Assembly: GCF_000092025.1 (NCBI RefSeq)
Contig: NC_003062.2
Location: 60,001-124,000, forward strand
Length of the DNA: 64,000 nucleotides
Reading direction: 5' to 3'
Source: Agrobacterium fabrum str. C58
GTDB taxonomy: Bacteria > Pseudomonadota > Alphaproteobacteria > Rhizobiales > Rhizobiaceae
Part shown: piece by piece, positions 41,610 to 50,443 of the stretch
Layout: every line of letters starts with the position of its first letter
How positions within the stretch are numbered: position 1 is the first letter of the stretch
The notes under the pieces: generated by a model
What the model was told of the DNA's origin: nothing
The model's database searches: none
What the model saw: the letters and a program-made list of their open reading frames with translations, nothing else
Position numbers and translations under genes: made by a program

Positions 41610-42038
41610 ATGAAAACAAACATGGAGGACACCTTGGAGACATTCCGGCTGGACGAGAGACTGGCGCGCGACAGCGTCCTGGTGACACGATTGGGTCTTT
41701 GCGAGCTTCGCTTGCAGAATGACAATCGCTGGCCCTGGCTGTTGCTGGTGCCGCAAAGAGACGGCGTCAGCGAATTGTTCGATCTCACCCCGCTCGATCA
41801 GGCCGTGCTGACATTCGAGACCAATCTCGTCGCATCCGCCTTGAAGGAAATCACCGGAGCCACCAAGATAAATGTCGGTGCCTTGGGCAATATCGTCCGG
41901 CAGCTGCATGTCCATATTATCGCCCGCAATGAAGGCGACACCTGCTGGCCCGGTCCTATCTGGGGGCACGGAACGGCGGTGCCTTATGCGGTGGGCGAGA
42001 AGGAAAGTTTGATGAAAAAAATCTCCGGCGCGCTCTGA
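41610..42038 (+). CDS. HIT-family protein
   Basis: 142 aa. Histidine-triad nucleotide-binding fold. The triad region reads RQLHVHIIARNEGD: the first two histidines are there but the third position is Ile. The same variant is seen in a rhizobial subgroup annotated as diadenosine-polyphosphate hydrolase-like. Start could be 41610 or 41622; SD is poor for both. Its stop overlaps the nudC start (ATGA), suggesting joint function in nucleotide turnover. Confidence 0.85.
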   Translation: MKTNMEDTLETFRLDERLARDSVLVTRLGLCELRLQNDNRWPWLLLVPQRDGVSELFDLTPLDQAVLTFETNLVASALKEITGATKINVGALGNIVRQLHVHIIARNEGDTCWPGPIWGHGTAVPYAVGEKESLMKKISGAL

Positions 42039-43000
42039 TGATGTCAATGAAAATTTTTGAAACCACTGCCCCCCATCCCGAAGCAAGCCTGCTGACGGCC
42101 TTTTCCAAAAATGCTCTCGACCGTTTCGCTGAAAAGCGAACCGAGGAATGTGTTGCCGAGGCTCTGAAGGTTGACGGCACCCATATTTTTGCCTTTTCGG
42201 GCAACCGGCTTGTTCTGAAACATGACGAGCAGGTCATCGATCCCCTGTTTTCCGCCTATGAGCTGGCCGAGTTGCAGCCGGATTTCGACAATGCCGTGCT
42301 GCTGGGATATCGCGAAACCGGCGAACCGAGAATCGCGGTGCCGGTTGCCGTGGCCGAAGACCAGCTGGCGAGCCACTACAAGCTGGCGGACGCCCGCACG
42401 CTTTATCGAGATCATCTTCTCGACGAGGAATTGCTGAGCGAGGTCGCCCAGGCCGTCAGCCTCACCCACTGGAATGCCGATAACCGCTTCTGTGGCAGGT
42501 GCGGTGGGACCATGGAGCAGCGGATTGGCGGCTACAAGCGCATCTGCGCCTCCTGTAGTCACACCATTTTTCCGCGCACCGATCCCGTTGTCATCATGAT
42601 GACGATCGATATCGAGCGTGATCTCTGCCTGCTTGGTCGCGGCGCGCATTTTGCATCGGGCATGTATTCCTGCCTTGCCGGTTTCGTGGAGCCGGGCGAG
42701 ACGATAGAGCAGGCAGTGCGCCGTGAAACGCATGAGGAATCCGGGGTCGAAATCGGCCGGGTGCGGTATCACGCCTCCCAGCCCTGGCCGATGCCGCACA
42801 CGCTGATGATCGGCTGTTACGCCGAGGCTCTCTCGTCCGATATTGCCCGCGACGAGATCGAGCTTGAGGATTGCCGGTGGTTCACCAGGGAAGAAGTAGC
42901 CAAGATGCTGGAGGCCCCGGCGGGGGAAGGTTTTTCAGCCCCGCCGATCGGCGCCATCGCGCATCGGCTGATGCGCGACTGGGTGGAATGGCCCGAGTGA
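42038..43000 (+). CDS. nudC: NAD+ diphosphatase NudC
   Basis: 320 aa. Nudix hydrolase of NADH, and of NAD-capped RNA in E. coli. Zinc ribbon with two CxxC pairs (FCGRCGG and CASC, about residues 150-170), Nudix box G-x5-E-x7-RETHEESGVEIG (about 213-235), and the NudC-specific SQPWPMPHTLM just after it. A long N-terminal NUDIX-like domain precedes. Starts at 42038 in the overlapping ATGA; ATGs at 42041 and 42047 are alternatives. Confidence 0.94.
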   Translation: MMSMKIFETTAPHPEASLLTAFSKNALDRFAEKRTEECVAEALKVDGTHIFAFSGNRLVLKHDEQVIDPLFSAYELAELQPDFDNAVLLGYRETGEPRIAVPVAVAEDQLASHYKLADARTLYRDHLLDEELLSEVAQAVSLTHWNADNRFCGRCGGTMEQRIGGYKRICASCSHTIFPRTDPVVIMMTIDIERDLCLLGRGAHFASGMYSCLAGFVEPGETIEQAVRRETHEESGVEIGRVRYHASQPWPMPHTLMIGCYAEALSSDIARDEIELEDCRWFTREEVAKMLEAPAGEGFSAPPIGAIAHRLMRDWVEWPE

Positions 43001-43015
43001 GGGGTTGCGGCAGGC

Positions 43016-43879
43016 TCAGCTCTGGTTGAGCTTGCCGCGCATCGCATGGCCGTTGTAGACGCCGAGAATGCGGACTTTTTCCGAGAAGAAGCGCAGCTCG
43101 TCCAGCGCATGCCGCACCGGTTCGTCATCGGGGTGGCCTTCAATATCGGCATAAAACTGCGTCGCCACGAATTTGCCGCCGAGCTGGTAGCTTTCGAGCT
43201 TCGTCATATTGATGCCGTTGGTGGCAAAACCGCCCATGGCCTTGTAGAGCGCGGCCGGAATGTTGCGAACATTGAAGACAAAAGTCGTGACGACAATTTC
43301 GTCGCTCGACTGACGCTTGGCCCAGTTCTCATCGCGGGAGAGCACGACGAAGCGCGTAACGTTGTTTTCCGAATCCTCGACATTTTCAGCGAGAATATCG
43401 AGACCGTAGAGATCCGCGGCAAGACGCGGCGCGAGAGCCGCCATGCTGCGGTCGCCCTTTTCGGAAACCAGCCTTGCGGAGCCCGCCGTATCGCCGGCGA
43501 TGACGGGCTTCCAGCCGTTCGAACGGATGATCTTGCGGCACTGGCCCAGTGCATGGATATGGCTGTGGACGGTGCGGATCTCGTCTTTCGTCACGCCCGG
43601 CACCACCATCAGCTGGAAACGGATCGGCATGAAATATTCGCCGATGATGTGCAGGCGTGATTCGGGCAGCAGGTGATGAATATCCGCGACTCGGCCGGCC
43701 AGCGTGTTTTCAATCGGGATCATGCCGAGATCGGCTTCGCCATTTTCGATAGCGTTGAAGGCATCCTCGAATGTCGGGCATGGCAATGGCTCCATATCCG
43801 GAAACATGTCACGGCATGCCATGTCGGAATTCGCGCCGAACTCGCCCTGAAAGGCAATGCGATTTGTAATCAAATTCAT
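43016..43879 (-). CDS. pheA: Prephenate dehydratase
   Basis: 287 aa, monofunctional. Makes phenylpyruvate for Phe synthesis. PDT domain (1-about 185) with AFQGEFGANSDMA, IPIENTLAGRVADIH and the catalytic TRF in NVTRFVVLSR. An ACT domain follows (about 200-280). The usual Phe-binding ESRP motif reads ESYQ here, a known rhizobial variant by memory. Follows kdsB by 11 bases on the minus strand. Confidence 0.95.
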   Translation of the reverse strand: MNLITNRIAFQGEFGANSDMACRDMFPDMEPLPCPTFEDAFNAIENGEADLGMIPIENTLAGRVADIHHLLPESRLHIIGEYFMPIRFQLMVVPGVTKDEIRTVHSHIHALGQCRKIIRSNGWKPVIAGDTAGSARLVSEKGDRSMAALAPRLAADLYGLDILAENVEDSENNVTRFVVLSRDENWAKRQSSDEIVVTTFVFNVRNIPAALYKAMGGFATNGINMTKLESYQLGGKFVATQFYADIEGHPDDEPVRHALDELRFFSEKVRILGVYNGHAMRGKLNQS

Positions 43880-43890
43880 GGGACTGTCCG

Positions 43891-44646
43891 TTAGAGGGTT
43901 CTGCCTGCAAGAATCTTGCGGGCTTTTTCGAGATCGTGCGGCGTGTCGACGCCAAGCGGAACAGACCGGACGATTTCCGCATCGATGCGCATGCCCGCTT
44001 CCAACGCACGCAGCTGTTCCAGCCGCTCACGCAATTCCAGAGGCGAGGGCGGCAGGCGCACGAATGTTTCAAGTGCGGCGCGGCGATAGGTGTAAAGCCC
44101 GATGTGGTGATAAAGCGGCCCATCACCATAAGGCGCGGTGGTGCGGGTGAAATAAAGCGCGCGCAATCGTGTTTCGGAAAGCGGGCTGCCAACGACTTTC
44201 ACCACGTTCGGATTGGTTTTTTCCTCTTCGTCGGTGATTTCAACCGTTAACGTCGCAATATCGACGGCAGCATTTTCCATCGGGCGTAGCGAGGCACGGA
44301 TAGTTTCCGCCTCGATGGTCGGAAGGTCGCCTTGGACGTTGATGACGTATTCCGCCTTGCCATAGGGGTCGGCCTTTTGCAGCGCCTCGAAAATGCGGTC
44401 GGAGCCGGACTGGTGGTCGCCGCGTGTCATCATCACGTCGAAACCGGCGTTTTGAACGGCTGCAAATACCTGCTCGTCGTCGACTGCGACAACGATTCGT
44501 TCCGCACCGGCCTCGCGTGCGCGCAACGCCACCTGCACGATCATTGGCCTGCCGCCAATATCCGCGAGCGGCTTGCCTGGAAGGCGTGTGGATGCCATCC
44601 GGGCCGGTATAAGGACCACCGCTTTCTCGAAATCCCGATTCTTCAT
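43891..44646 (-). CDS. kdsB: 3-deoxy-manno-octulosonate cytidylyltransferase
   Basis: 251 aa. Activates Kdo with CTP for LPS core. Nucleotide loop [18 protein letters not shown] (about residues 16-33), [14 protein letters not shown] (about 102-115) and [13 protein letters not shown] are conserved. Start ATG 44646. Followed by pheA; the pair is common in Rhizobiaceae. Confidence 0.95.
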   Translation of the reverse strand: MKNRDFEKAVVLIPARMASTRLPGKPLADIGGRPMIVQVALRAREAGAERIVVAVDDEQVFAAVQNAGFDVMMTRGDHQSGSDRIFEALQKADPYGKAEYVINVQGDLPTIEAETIRASLRPMENAAVDIATLTVEITDEEEKTNPNVVKVVGSPLSETRLRALYFTRTTAPYGDGPLYHHIGLYTYRRAALETFVRLPPSPLELRERLEQLRALEAGMRIDAEIVRSVPLGVDTPHDLEKARKILAGRTL

Positions 44647-44796
44647 CCGACACCCTTCAAATCCCGCCCGAAAAGTGTCAAAACGTCACGGAGTGGGGAC
44701 CATCATTCAAGTTGCGCAGGCTGTGCAAAAGCCATAGCTTTCGAGTAATTTCAAGATGCCCGGTTATATGGAGCGGATGCGAGGGAGCGCATATAG

Positions 44797-45375
44797 ATGA
44801 ATTCTTATGTTAATATGGGCGTTGGGGCGTTGCTGGGCACGGTTTTCGTCCTGATGTCGGTGTCGATTGCGTCTGAGGGCATTTTTCATGCGCCTGCGCC
44901 CGAAAAGGAAGGTTACACCATTGTTGCGGCAGAAAGCGGCGGTGGTGAAGCCGGTGGCGGAGAAGCCGCTGCAGCCGCGACGCCGATCGCAAAATTGCTT
45001 GCGAGCGCCGATGCCGCCAAGGGTGAAGCGGTCTTCAAGAAGTGTACGAGCTGTCATACCGGAGAGAGTGGTGGTGCAAACAAGGTCGGCCCCAATCTCT
45101 TCGATGTCGTCAACCGGCCGATCGCCAGCCACGAAGGTTTCAGCTACTCCGCTGGGATGAAGGATTTCTCCAAGGGTGCTTCCGTGCATTGGGATTACGA
45201 TCATCTCAACTACTTCCTCGAAGCCCCCAAGAAACACGTTCCCGGCACGGCCATGGGATTTGCGGGTGTGAAGAAGGAAACGGAAAGAGCCGACCTCATC
45301 GCTTATCTGCGCTCACTTTCGGCAAACCCGGCTCCGCTTCCGGATCCGAATGCGGCTCCCGCACCGATGAACTGA
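44797..45375 (+). CDS. cycM: Membrane-anchored cytochrome c (CycM type)
   Basis: 192 aa. N-terminal membrane anchor (about residues 8-26) followed by a Gly/Ala/Glu linker and a class I cytochrome c domain. Haem-binding CTSCH (about 82-86), axial Met in PGTAMGF. Carries electrons from bc1 to cytochrome c oxidases. Tail [12 protein letters not shown] is Pro-rich. Divergent from kdsB across 150 bases that hold both promoters and no other gene. Confidence 0.95.
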
Positions 45376-45395
45376 TGATCATGATGGTTCATGAT

Positions 45396-45428
45396 AAAAG
45401 CCCGGTATCGCTGCCGGGCTTTTGTTTT
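45396..45428 (+). terminator. Terminator of cycM
   Basis: AGCCCGG-TATCGCTG-CCGGGCT (45399-45420) followed by TTTGTTTTT. On the minus strand the preceding AAAA gives a T-run too, so it may also stop the convergent sugar-transferase transcript. Confidence 0.9.
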
Positions 45429-45469
45429 TGGACGGGCGGATTGAAAATACGGCAATGGCGCCTGAAAAA

Positions 45470-46195
45470 TCAGAAGCCCTTGCCGCCGCGCAATTCGGAA
45501 ATCACCGTTCCGACCATGATCTTGATATCCAGCCAGACCGAAAAATTCTCGACATAATAGAGATCGGAGACGATTCGGGCACGAGCCTTGTCGCTGCGAT
45601 CCGTCGGGCCGCGTAGTCCCCGCATCTGGGCGAGGCCGGTAATGCCGGGCCGCATTCGGTGCCGCATGTGATAGTGCGGAACCAGCTCCTCATAAAGACG
45701 GCCGGCTGCCAGCATGCCGACGGCATGGCAGCGTGGGCCCACCAGCGACATGTCGCCCTTCAGGACATTGATCAGCTGCGGCAGTTCGTCGATATTCGTA
45801 CGCCGGAGAATGGCGCCAATACGGGTTATCCGCGGGTCGTTCTTCACCGTTTGCGCTACTCCGGTGACATCACCCAGTTCGGCCTGCATCGAGCGAAATT
45901 TATAGACGCGGATTTTTCTTCCATTCATGCCCCAGCGGACCTGCGAGAACAGGACCGGGCCTTTGCTGTCGAGCTTTACCAGCAATGCGACGGTCGCCAA
46001 TACAGGGGCAAGTGCGACAAGGGCGATGGACGCCCCTGCAATGTCTATGGTTCTTTTGAGCGCAAACTGACCGCGCTGCAATGAAGATGGTTTTTTATCC
46101 GATATGGGAGATTGCATTTCCGCCGTTTCAAACGGGACGGCAGGATAGGGAGCGCCGTAAAAAACGGCATGCGATGAGCTTTTAGTACCCAGCAT
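45470..46195 (-). CDS. Polyprenyl-phosphate sugar-1-phosphate transferase, ExoY-like
   Basis: 241 aa. Bacterial sugar transferase (PF02397) that starts an exopolysaccharide on undecaprenyl phosphate. One membrane hairpin helix (KRTIDIAGASIALVALAP, about residues 48-65), then the soluble catalytic part: KFRSMQ, IRRTNIDELPQ-like RRTNIDELPQLINVL, MSLVGPR and RPGITGLAQMRG. Size and order match ExoY of succinoglycan synthesis. Start at 46195 is chosen; a TTG 33 bases upstream is possible. It stands alone, not in an exo cluster. Confidence 0.9.
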   Translation of the reverse strand: MLGTKSSSHAVFYGAPYPAVPFETAEMQSPISDKKPSSLQRGQFALKRTIDIAGASIALVALAPVLATVALLVKLDSKGPVLFSQVRWGMNGRKIRVYKFRSMQAELGDVTGVAQTVKNDPRITRIGAILRRTNIDELPQLINVLKGDMSLVGPRCHAVGMLAAGRLYEELVPHYHMRHRMRPGITGLAQMRGLRGPTDRSDKARARIVSDLYYVENFSVWLDIKIMVGTVISELRGGKGF

Positions 46196-46483
46196 AATAT
46201 GGAACCCTGAAAAGTTATTTTGAAACAAGAAAATTAATTTATATGAACGATTAATAATTCATTTACCCTAAAAAGTCACCCGAAATGTAGTCGTATTTGC
46301 GCAAATGGCAATCTAGGGTTAATCGGCGCGCACGCATATGTTGCGCCGTCGCGCCGCCTCCGCTCATGGCTGCGGATGCGAAGGGCAAAGTCTCCGGAAA
46401 AGCGGGGTTTTTCGGGAGGGCGAGTGTGTTGCTACCATCTCGCCATTCGTGATGATCTCCGCTGGCCCATTACCAGACGCGGG
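46196..46483. other. Intergenic region between the ExoY-like and PBP genes
   Basis: AT-rich near the ExoY-like start, so probably its promoter. A spaced inverted repeat TACCCTA (46264-46270)/TAGGGT (46314-46319) flanks the palindrome TTTGCGCAAA (46295-46304). A possible operator region; no gene is seen. Confidence 0.35.
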
Positions 46484-48778
46484 TCAATTTCCCATCAGAA
46501 TGTCAAGCAGCGTCGTCTGCTTCGGCCCCGATTGTGCGGGGGCCTGGCCGCCTATGTCGGCGGGTGGCACGGGCCCGTTGCCGGCCTGGTAGCCTGGTTC
46601 GATATCGCGGGAGGGTATGTTCGCCGGCGGCATGGCCATGCCCGGCTGGTTGGGTGAAACCGGCGCATCGGGATAGGCGCGGGTGTCCGTCGTTCCGCCA
46701 CCCAGCGCATTGGAAATGATCTCGCCGATGGATGAGGGGGCGGCTTCCGGTGCCGGCTGCTGCATGTCCCCGAGCGGCGGTACGCCACCTGCGCCGAGGC
46801 CGAAAAGCGGCGAAGGCGAGAGCCCGGAATGGGCAGCGGTCATGAAATCCTTCCATGCCCGTGCCGGCAGTCCGCCGCCGGTGACCTTCTTCATGGAGGT
46901 GCCGTCGTCATTGCCGAACCAGACGCCGGTGGTGAGGTTGCTTGTGTAGCCGACAAAAAGTGCATCGCGGAAGGACTGGGTCGTGCCGGATTTTCCTGCC
47001 GCCTGCCAGCCTTGCAGGCGCGCGGCCTTGCCGGTGCCTTCGGTGATGACGCGGGACAACATGCCGTTCATGGTCGCGGCAATCTCTTCGCTCAGCACGC
47101 GCGGTGGATTATCGTATTTGTTTTCGTAAAGAACCTTGCCGTCGGCATCGGTGATACGCTTGACGATGTGCGGCGTCGCCTTGTAGCCGCCATTCATGAA
47201 GGGAGCATAGGAGGCGGTCAGCTCCATCAGCGACACCTCAGAGGTGCCGAGGGCGATGGAGGCATTGTTCTGCAGCTCCGATTCGATGCCCATGCGATGC
47301 GCCACCTGCGTCACCCGTTCCGGGCCGACCTCCATCACCAGTTGTGCGGCGATCGTGTTCAGTGAATTGGCAAGCGCGGTGGCGAGCGTGACTTCGCCGC
47401 GATACTTCTTTTCGTAGTTTTCCGGTGTCCAGTTTCCGATGCGCACCGGCCCGTCATTGCGGATCGTGTAGGGGGTAAGCCCCGATTCGAGTGCGGCGAC
47501 GTAAACGAAGGGCTTGAAGGCGGAACCCGGTTGCCGTTTTGCCTTTACGGCGCGGTTGAACTGGCTTTGCGCATAATCTGCCCCGCCGACGACGGCCCGG
47601 ATCGCGCCCGTACCGTCTATCGAAACCAGCGCCGCCTGCGAGGCACCCTGTTTTTTGCCGTCACCCTGCAGCACATGGGTCAGCGCCTTTTCGGCGTCGC
47701 GCTCGAGATTGGGGTCGATGGTTGTATCGACAACGATGTCCTGCTTGACCTCGCCCACCAGGCCGCGGACTTCCTCCAGCACCATATCGGCGGCGTAATG
47801 TTCGGCACCCGACCAGAACCGCTTCGCCTTTGTCGGCGGCTGCGACATCGCGGTCTTGATTTCGTCATCGGTGATGAAGCCGACATCGCGCATGGATTGC
47901 AGCACCACCTGCGCCCGCTCTTCCGCCGCCTGCGGATCGCGCGCCGGCGAAAGGCGTGAGGGCGCTTTGAGAAGCCCGGCCAGCATTGCCGCTTCGCCCA
48001 GATTGACGTCGCGCGCGGATTTGTTGAAGTAGCGCCGGGAAGCCGCTTCGACGCCATAGGCATTGGAGCCGAAATAGACGCGATTGAGATACATCGCGAG
48101 GATCTGGTCCTTGGTGAATTCGTGCTCCAGCCAGAAGGACAGAAGCACTTCCTGCACCTTGCGTTCCAGCGTCCGGTCGGGCGAGAGAAACAGGTTTTTC
48201 GCCAGTTGCTGCGTCAGCGTCGATCCGCCCTGGACAGCTCGTCCCGTCAGCACATTCGTCACGATGGCGCGTCCGAGACCCAGCGGATCGACCCCGAAAT
48301 GCGAATAAAACCGGCGATCTTCGATCGCCATGACCGCCTGCGGAATATAGGGCGACATGTCTTCCAGCGCGAGCGCCTCGCCGCCGGTGGTGCCGCGATT
48401 GGCAAGCACGCTGCCATTGACCGAAACGATCTTCACATTCGGCGGCCGTTCGGGAATGGACCAGCTGCTGGCGCTCGGCATGCGCGCACCATAATAAAGG
48501 ACAAGCCCGGCAACGCCGATACCGCCCCAGATGCCGAGCACGATGCACCAGTAGAAGAGGGAGCGGATGAAGCCCGTCACGCCCCGGCCCGAATTGCGGC
48601 TACGCTTTTCTTTCTTCCGGGATTTGGTACGGCCGGATGCCGGTCTCGGTTTCTTGGCTTGCTGTTTTGAGGCTCCGCTGATGCGTTCGCTGGCGTCAAG
48701 ACGCAGGTCATCACCGGACTCGTGAAAATCCCCGAAAGAAGGTTCTACCCGTTCGCGTGATTTACCCTTGCCTGCCAT
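46484..48778 (-). CDS. Class A penicillin-binding protein (PBP1-type, transglycosylase/transpeptidase)
   Basis: 764 aa. Basic cytoplasmic N-terminus (about 65 residues, KKEKRSRNSGRG), one membrane helix (about 75-97). GT51 transglycosylase with catalytic Glu in AIEDRRFYSHFGVD (about 150) and GGSTLTQQLAKNL. Transpeptidase with SxxK in QPGSAFKPFVY (about 419-422), SLN in ANSLNTIAA and KSGTT (about 596). The last about 130 residues are Pro/Gly-rich and disordered. PBP1C/PBP1A-like; builds peptidoglycan. Confidence 0.95.
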   Translation of the reverse strand: MAGKGKSRERVEPSFGDFHESGDDLRLDASERISGASKQQAKKPRPASGRTKSRKKEKRSRNSGRGVTGFIRSLFYWCIVLGIWGGIGVAGLVLYYGARMPSASSWSIPERPPNVKIVSVNGSVLANRGTTGGEALALEDMSPYIPQAVMAIEDRRFYSHFGVDPLGLGRAIVTNVLTGRAVQGGSTLTQQLAKNLFLSPDRTLERKVQEVLLSFWLEHEFTKDQILAMYLNRVYFGSNAYGVEAASRRYFNKSARDVNLGEAAMLAGLLKAPSRLSPARDPQAAEERAQVVLQSMRDVGFITDDEIKTAMSQPPTKAKRFWSGAEHYAADMVLEEVRGLVGEVKQDIVVDTTIDPNLERDAEKALTHVLQGDGKKQGASQAALVSIDGTGAIRAVVGGADYAQSQFNRAVKAKRQPGSAFKPFVYVAALESGLTPYTIRNDGPVRIGNWTPENYEKKYRGEVTLATALANSLNTIAAQLVMEVGPERVTQVAHRMGIESELQNNASIALGTSEVSLMELTASYAPFMNGGYKATPHIVKRITDADGKVLYENKYDNPPRVLSEEIAATMNGMLSRVITEGTGKAARLQGWQAAGKSGTTQSFRDALFVGYTSNLTTGVWFGNDDGTSMKKVTGGGLPARAWKDFMTAAHSGLSPSPLFGLGAGGVPPLGDMQQPAPEAAPSSIGEIISNALGGGTTDTRAYPDAPVSPNQPGMAMPPANIPSRDIEPGYQAGNGPVPPADIGGQAPAQSGPKQTTLLDILMGN

Positions 48779-48894
48779 CCAGCCTAAGTCGCTCCTATTC
48801 GCGTCTCTATGCCTGCGCGATCCTTAATCCAGGATGAAGAGTGTAAATGCGGCGATTTAAGGCGGGGTTAAGTCCTGGCAGGATCAAATCGGCG

Positions 48895-49353
48895 TCATTG
48901 ACAGACGTCGACCCATTCCGCTCCGGTCAATTCAACCATGACATCAGGCGAAATCTTCACCGCCGCATTGGTGGCGCCAGCCGCTGGAACCACCTCTTGA
49001 TAGTTTTTCAACGATATGTCGCAAAACACCGGTAGGGCCGAAGGAAGGCCGAAAGGACACACGCCACCGATGGGATGGCTGGTCACCGCAACTACCTCTT
49101 CCGCTCCGAGCATGCGTGGCTTCGCACCGAAATGATCGCGGAATTTGCGGTTGTCGAGACGTCTGGTGCCGGCGGCGACGACGAGAAGAATGGTGTCGCC
49201 AGCCTTCAGGCAGATGGTTTTGGCGATCTGGTCGGGGTCGACCCCATGCGCTTCAGCGGCCAGTGCAACCGTCGCCGAACTCCCTTCCGTTTCAATCACG
49301 GTCACTCCGGGTGATTTCTCGATGAAAAAGGCTCTGACGGATTCGATAGACAT
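48895..49353 (-). CDS. YbaK/EbsC aminoacyl-tRNA deacylase
   Basis: 152 aa. YbaK/ProX fold trans-editing enzyme. Lys in AKTICLKAGD (about residue 49), RLDNRKFRDHFG and the glycine loop TSHPIGGVCPFGL are all present. Probably clears misacylated Cys- or Ala-tRNA(Pro); the exact substrate cannot be told. Stands alone. Confidence 0.9.
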   Translation of the reverse strand: MSIESVRAFFIEKSPGVTVIETEGSSATVALAAEAHGVDPDQIAKTICLKAGDTILLVVAAGTRRLDNRKFRDHFGAKPRMLGAEEVVAVTSHPIGGVCPFGLPSALPVFCDISLKNYQEVVPAAGATNAAVKISPDVMVELTGAEWVDVCQ

Positions 49354-49474
49354 GCGTATTTATTAGGCGCTACGCGGGCAGGCTTCAAGTCGCCCTGAAA
49401 TAGCTATGCATTTTTTGCAATGCTGCGCTGCGATGAAACGTCTGTTTTTTAAGCTGGTATCCTGTATCTTCAAA

Positions 49475-49597
49475 TCATCGAAGCGACGCACTCCTCCTCC
49501 CAGCGTCGCCCGATTGGACTGACAATACTCCTCCTCCCAATTGTCAGTCAGTTTCAAGAACCCGGCGCACCTCCTCCCGCGCCGGGTTTTTGCGTTT
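49475..49597 (+). ncRNA. Alpha-r14-type sRNA with three anti-Shine-Dalgarno loops
   Basis: Three consecutive perfect hairpins: GCGACGC/GCGTCGC (49483-49509), GACTGACAAT/ATTGTCAGTC (49517-49549) and CCCGGCGC/GCGCCGGG (49561-49586), the last followed by TTTTTGCGTTTTT as terminator. Each loop displays CTCCTCCTCCC or CCTCCTCCC, the complement of a strong SD. This layout is that of the rhizobial alpha-r14 (CCUCCUCCC-motif) family, which silences mRNAs at their ribosome-binding sites. Promoter and exact 5' end not determined. Confidence 0.85.
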
Positions 49598-49822
49598 TTG
49601 GCGATCTGGTTGTCTTTTTATCCCTCCTCTCTGAGACGCTGCGCTGTTCAAAGAAACTTGACTTTGAGACCCTTCCAACCTACGTACTTCGCCATCGATA
49701 TTTGTTTGACGACCAGAGCTTCGGCGTCTTTCCAGACGCTCACGACGATCTTTTCCTTCAAATTCGACCCAAGTCCGCACTGCTTGCAGTGCAAATACAA
49801 TTGCCAACGGAAGGAAATCGTT

Positions 49823-50032
49823 ATGGCGACTGGTACAGTAAAGTGGTTCAACGCAACCAAGGGCTACGGCTTCATTCAGCCGGACGACGGTTCGCAGGAC
49901 GTATTCGTTCACATCTCCGCTGTTGAGCGTGCTGGTCTGACCGCCCTCAACGACGGTCAGAAGCTCTCCTACGAGCTGATGCAGGACCGCCGCTCGGGCA
50001 AGATGTCCGCAGGTGAGCTCGTCGCTTCCTGA
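49823..50032 (+). CDS. cspA: Cold-shock protein (CspA family)
   Basis: 69 aa. OB-fold RNA chaperone. RNP1 KGYGFIQ and RNP2 VFVHISAVE are intact. Start at 49823 with AAGGA 9 bases upstream. Much longer in-frame readings would run through the sRNA and are rejected. A leader of up to 225 bases lies between the sRNA terminator and the start, in keeping with thermosensitive csp leaders. A terminator follows. Confidence 0.95.
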   Translation: MATGTVKWFNATKGYGFIQPDDGSQDVFVHISAVERAGLTALNDGQKLSYELMQDRRSGKMSAGELVAS

Positions 50033-50071
50033 TAAGCGCTTTGGCCTTAAGGGTCATTCGCATGAATGGAG

Positions 50072-50097
50072 AGGCCGGATTTTTCCGGCCTTTTTCT
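50072..50097 (+). terminator. Terminator of cspA
   Basis: AGGCCGGA-TTTT-TCCGGCCT followed by TTTTCTTTT, 40 bases after the cspA stop. Confidence 0.92.
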
Positions 50098-50354
50098 TTT
50101 GAAAGACGTGCCGAACAGGCAGGTCTTGAAAAGGCGGGAGTGCATACCAATATAGGGTTCAGCAGTGTTTCGGATGAAAACTGTCAGGCGGGCATTTTGA
50201 AAGTGCCGCTGTTATCGTGTTAACCAAAGATTAACCGAAGCAGCCGATCCTGATGGTGAAAGGCAGCGTCCATAAAAATAGACGCGCCCTGGAACATCAG
50301 ACCGTTGAACGCTTTGACCACGGATGTACTGGCACTGACGAAAAACGGATGGAA
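50098..50354 (+). other. Intergenic region with TDVLA-like element
   Basis: No convincing gene with its own start. CCACGGATGTACTGGC (50318-50333) is identical to 22106-22121. Read in the same frame it encodes TDVLALTKNGWKGR, close to the end of the small ORF at 22055-22153, but here only TTG start codons precede it and the frame runs on through the terminator. Could be an sRNA or a decayed small gene. Confidence 0.3.
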
Positions 50355-50384
50355 AGGTCGGGCTCGCCCGGCCTTTTTGTTTTT
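50355..50384 (+). terminator. Intrinsic terminator
   Basis: AGGTCGGG-CTCG-CCCGGCCT (50355-50374) followed by TTTTTGTTTTT. It ends an unassigned plus-strand transcript from 50098-50354. Confidence 0.85.
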
Positions 50385-50403
50385 GCGATGCGCAAACGGA
50401 AAA

Positions 50404-50442
50404 GAGGAAGCGCCGGATTACCCGGTGCTTCCTCTTTTTTTT
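50404..50442. terminator. Bidirectional terminator, dipeptidase end
   Basis: A 13-bp stem (50404-50416 with 50422-50434) with an 8-T run on the plus side. On the minus strand it lies directly after the M20 dipeptidase stop and is followed by TTTCC. Confidence 0.85.
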
Positions 50443-50443
50443 G

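Noticed and set aside
49541..49822. N-terminal extension of cspA by 94 codons
   Set aside because: It would translate the sRNA terminator and the csp leader; the 69-aa protein is already complete.
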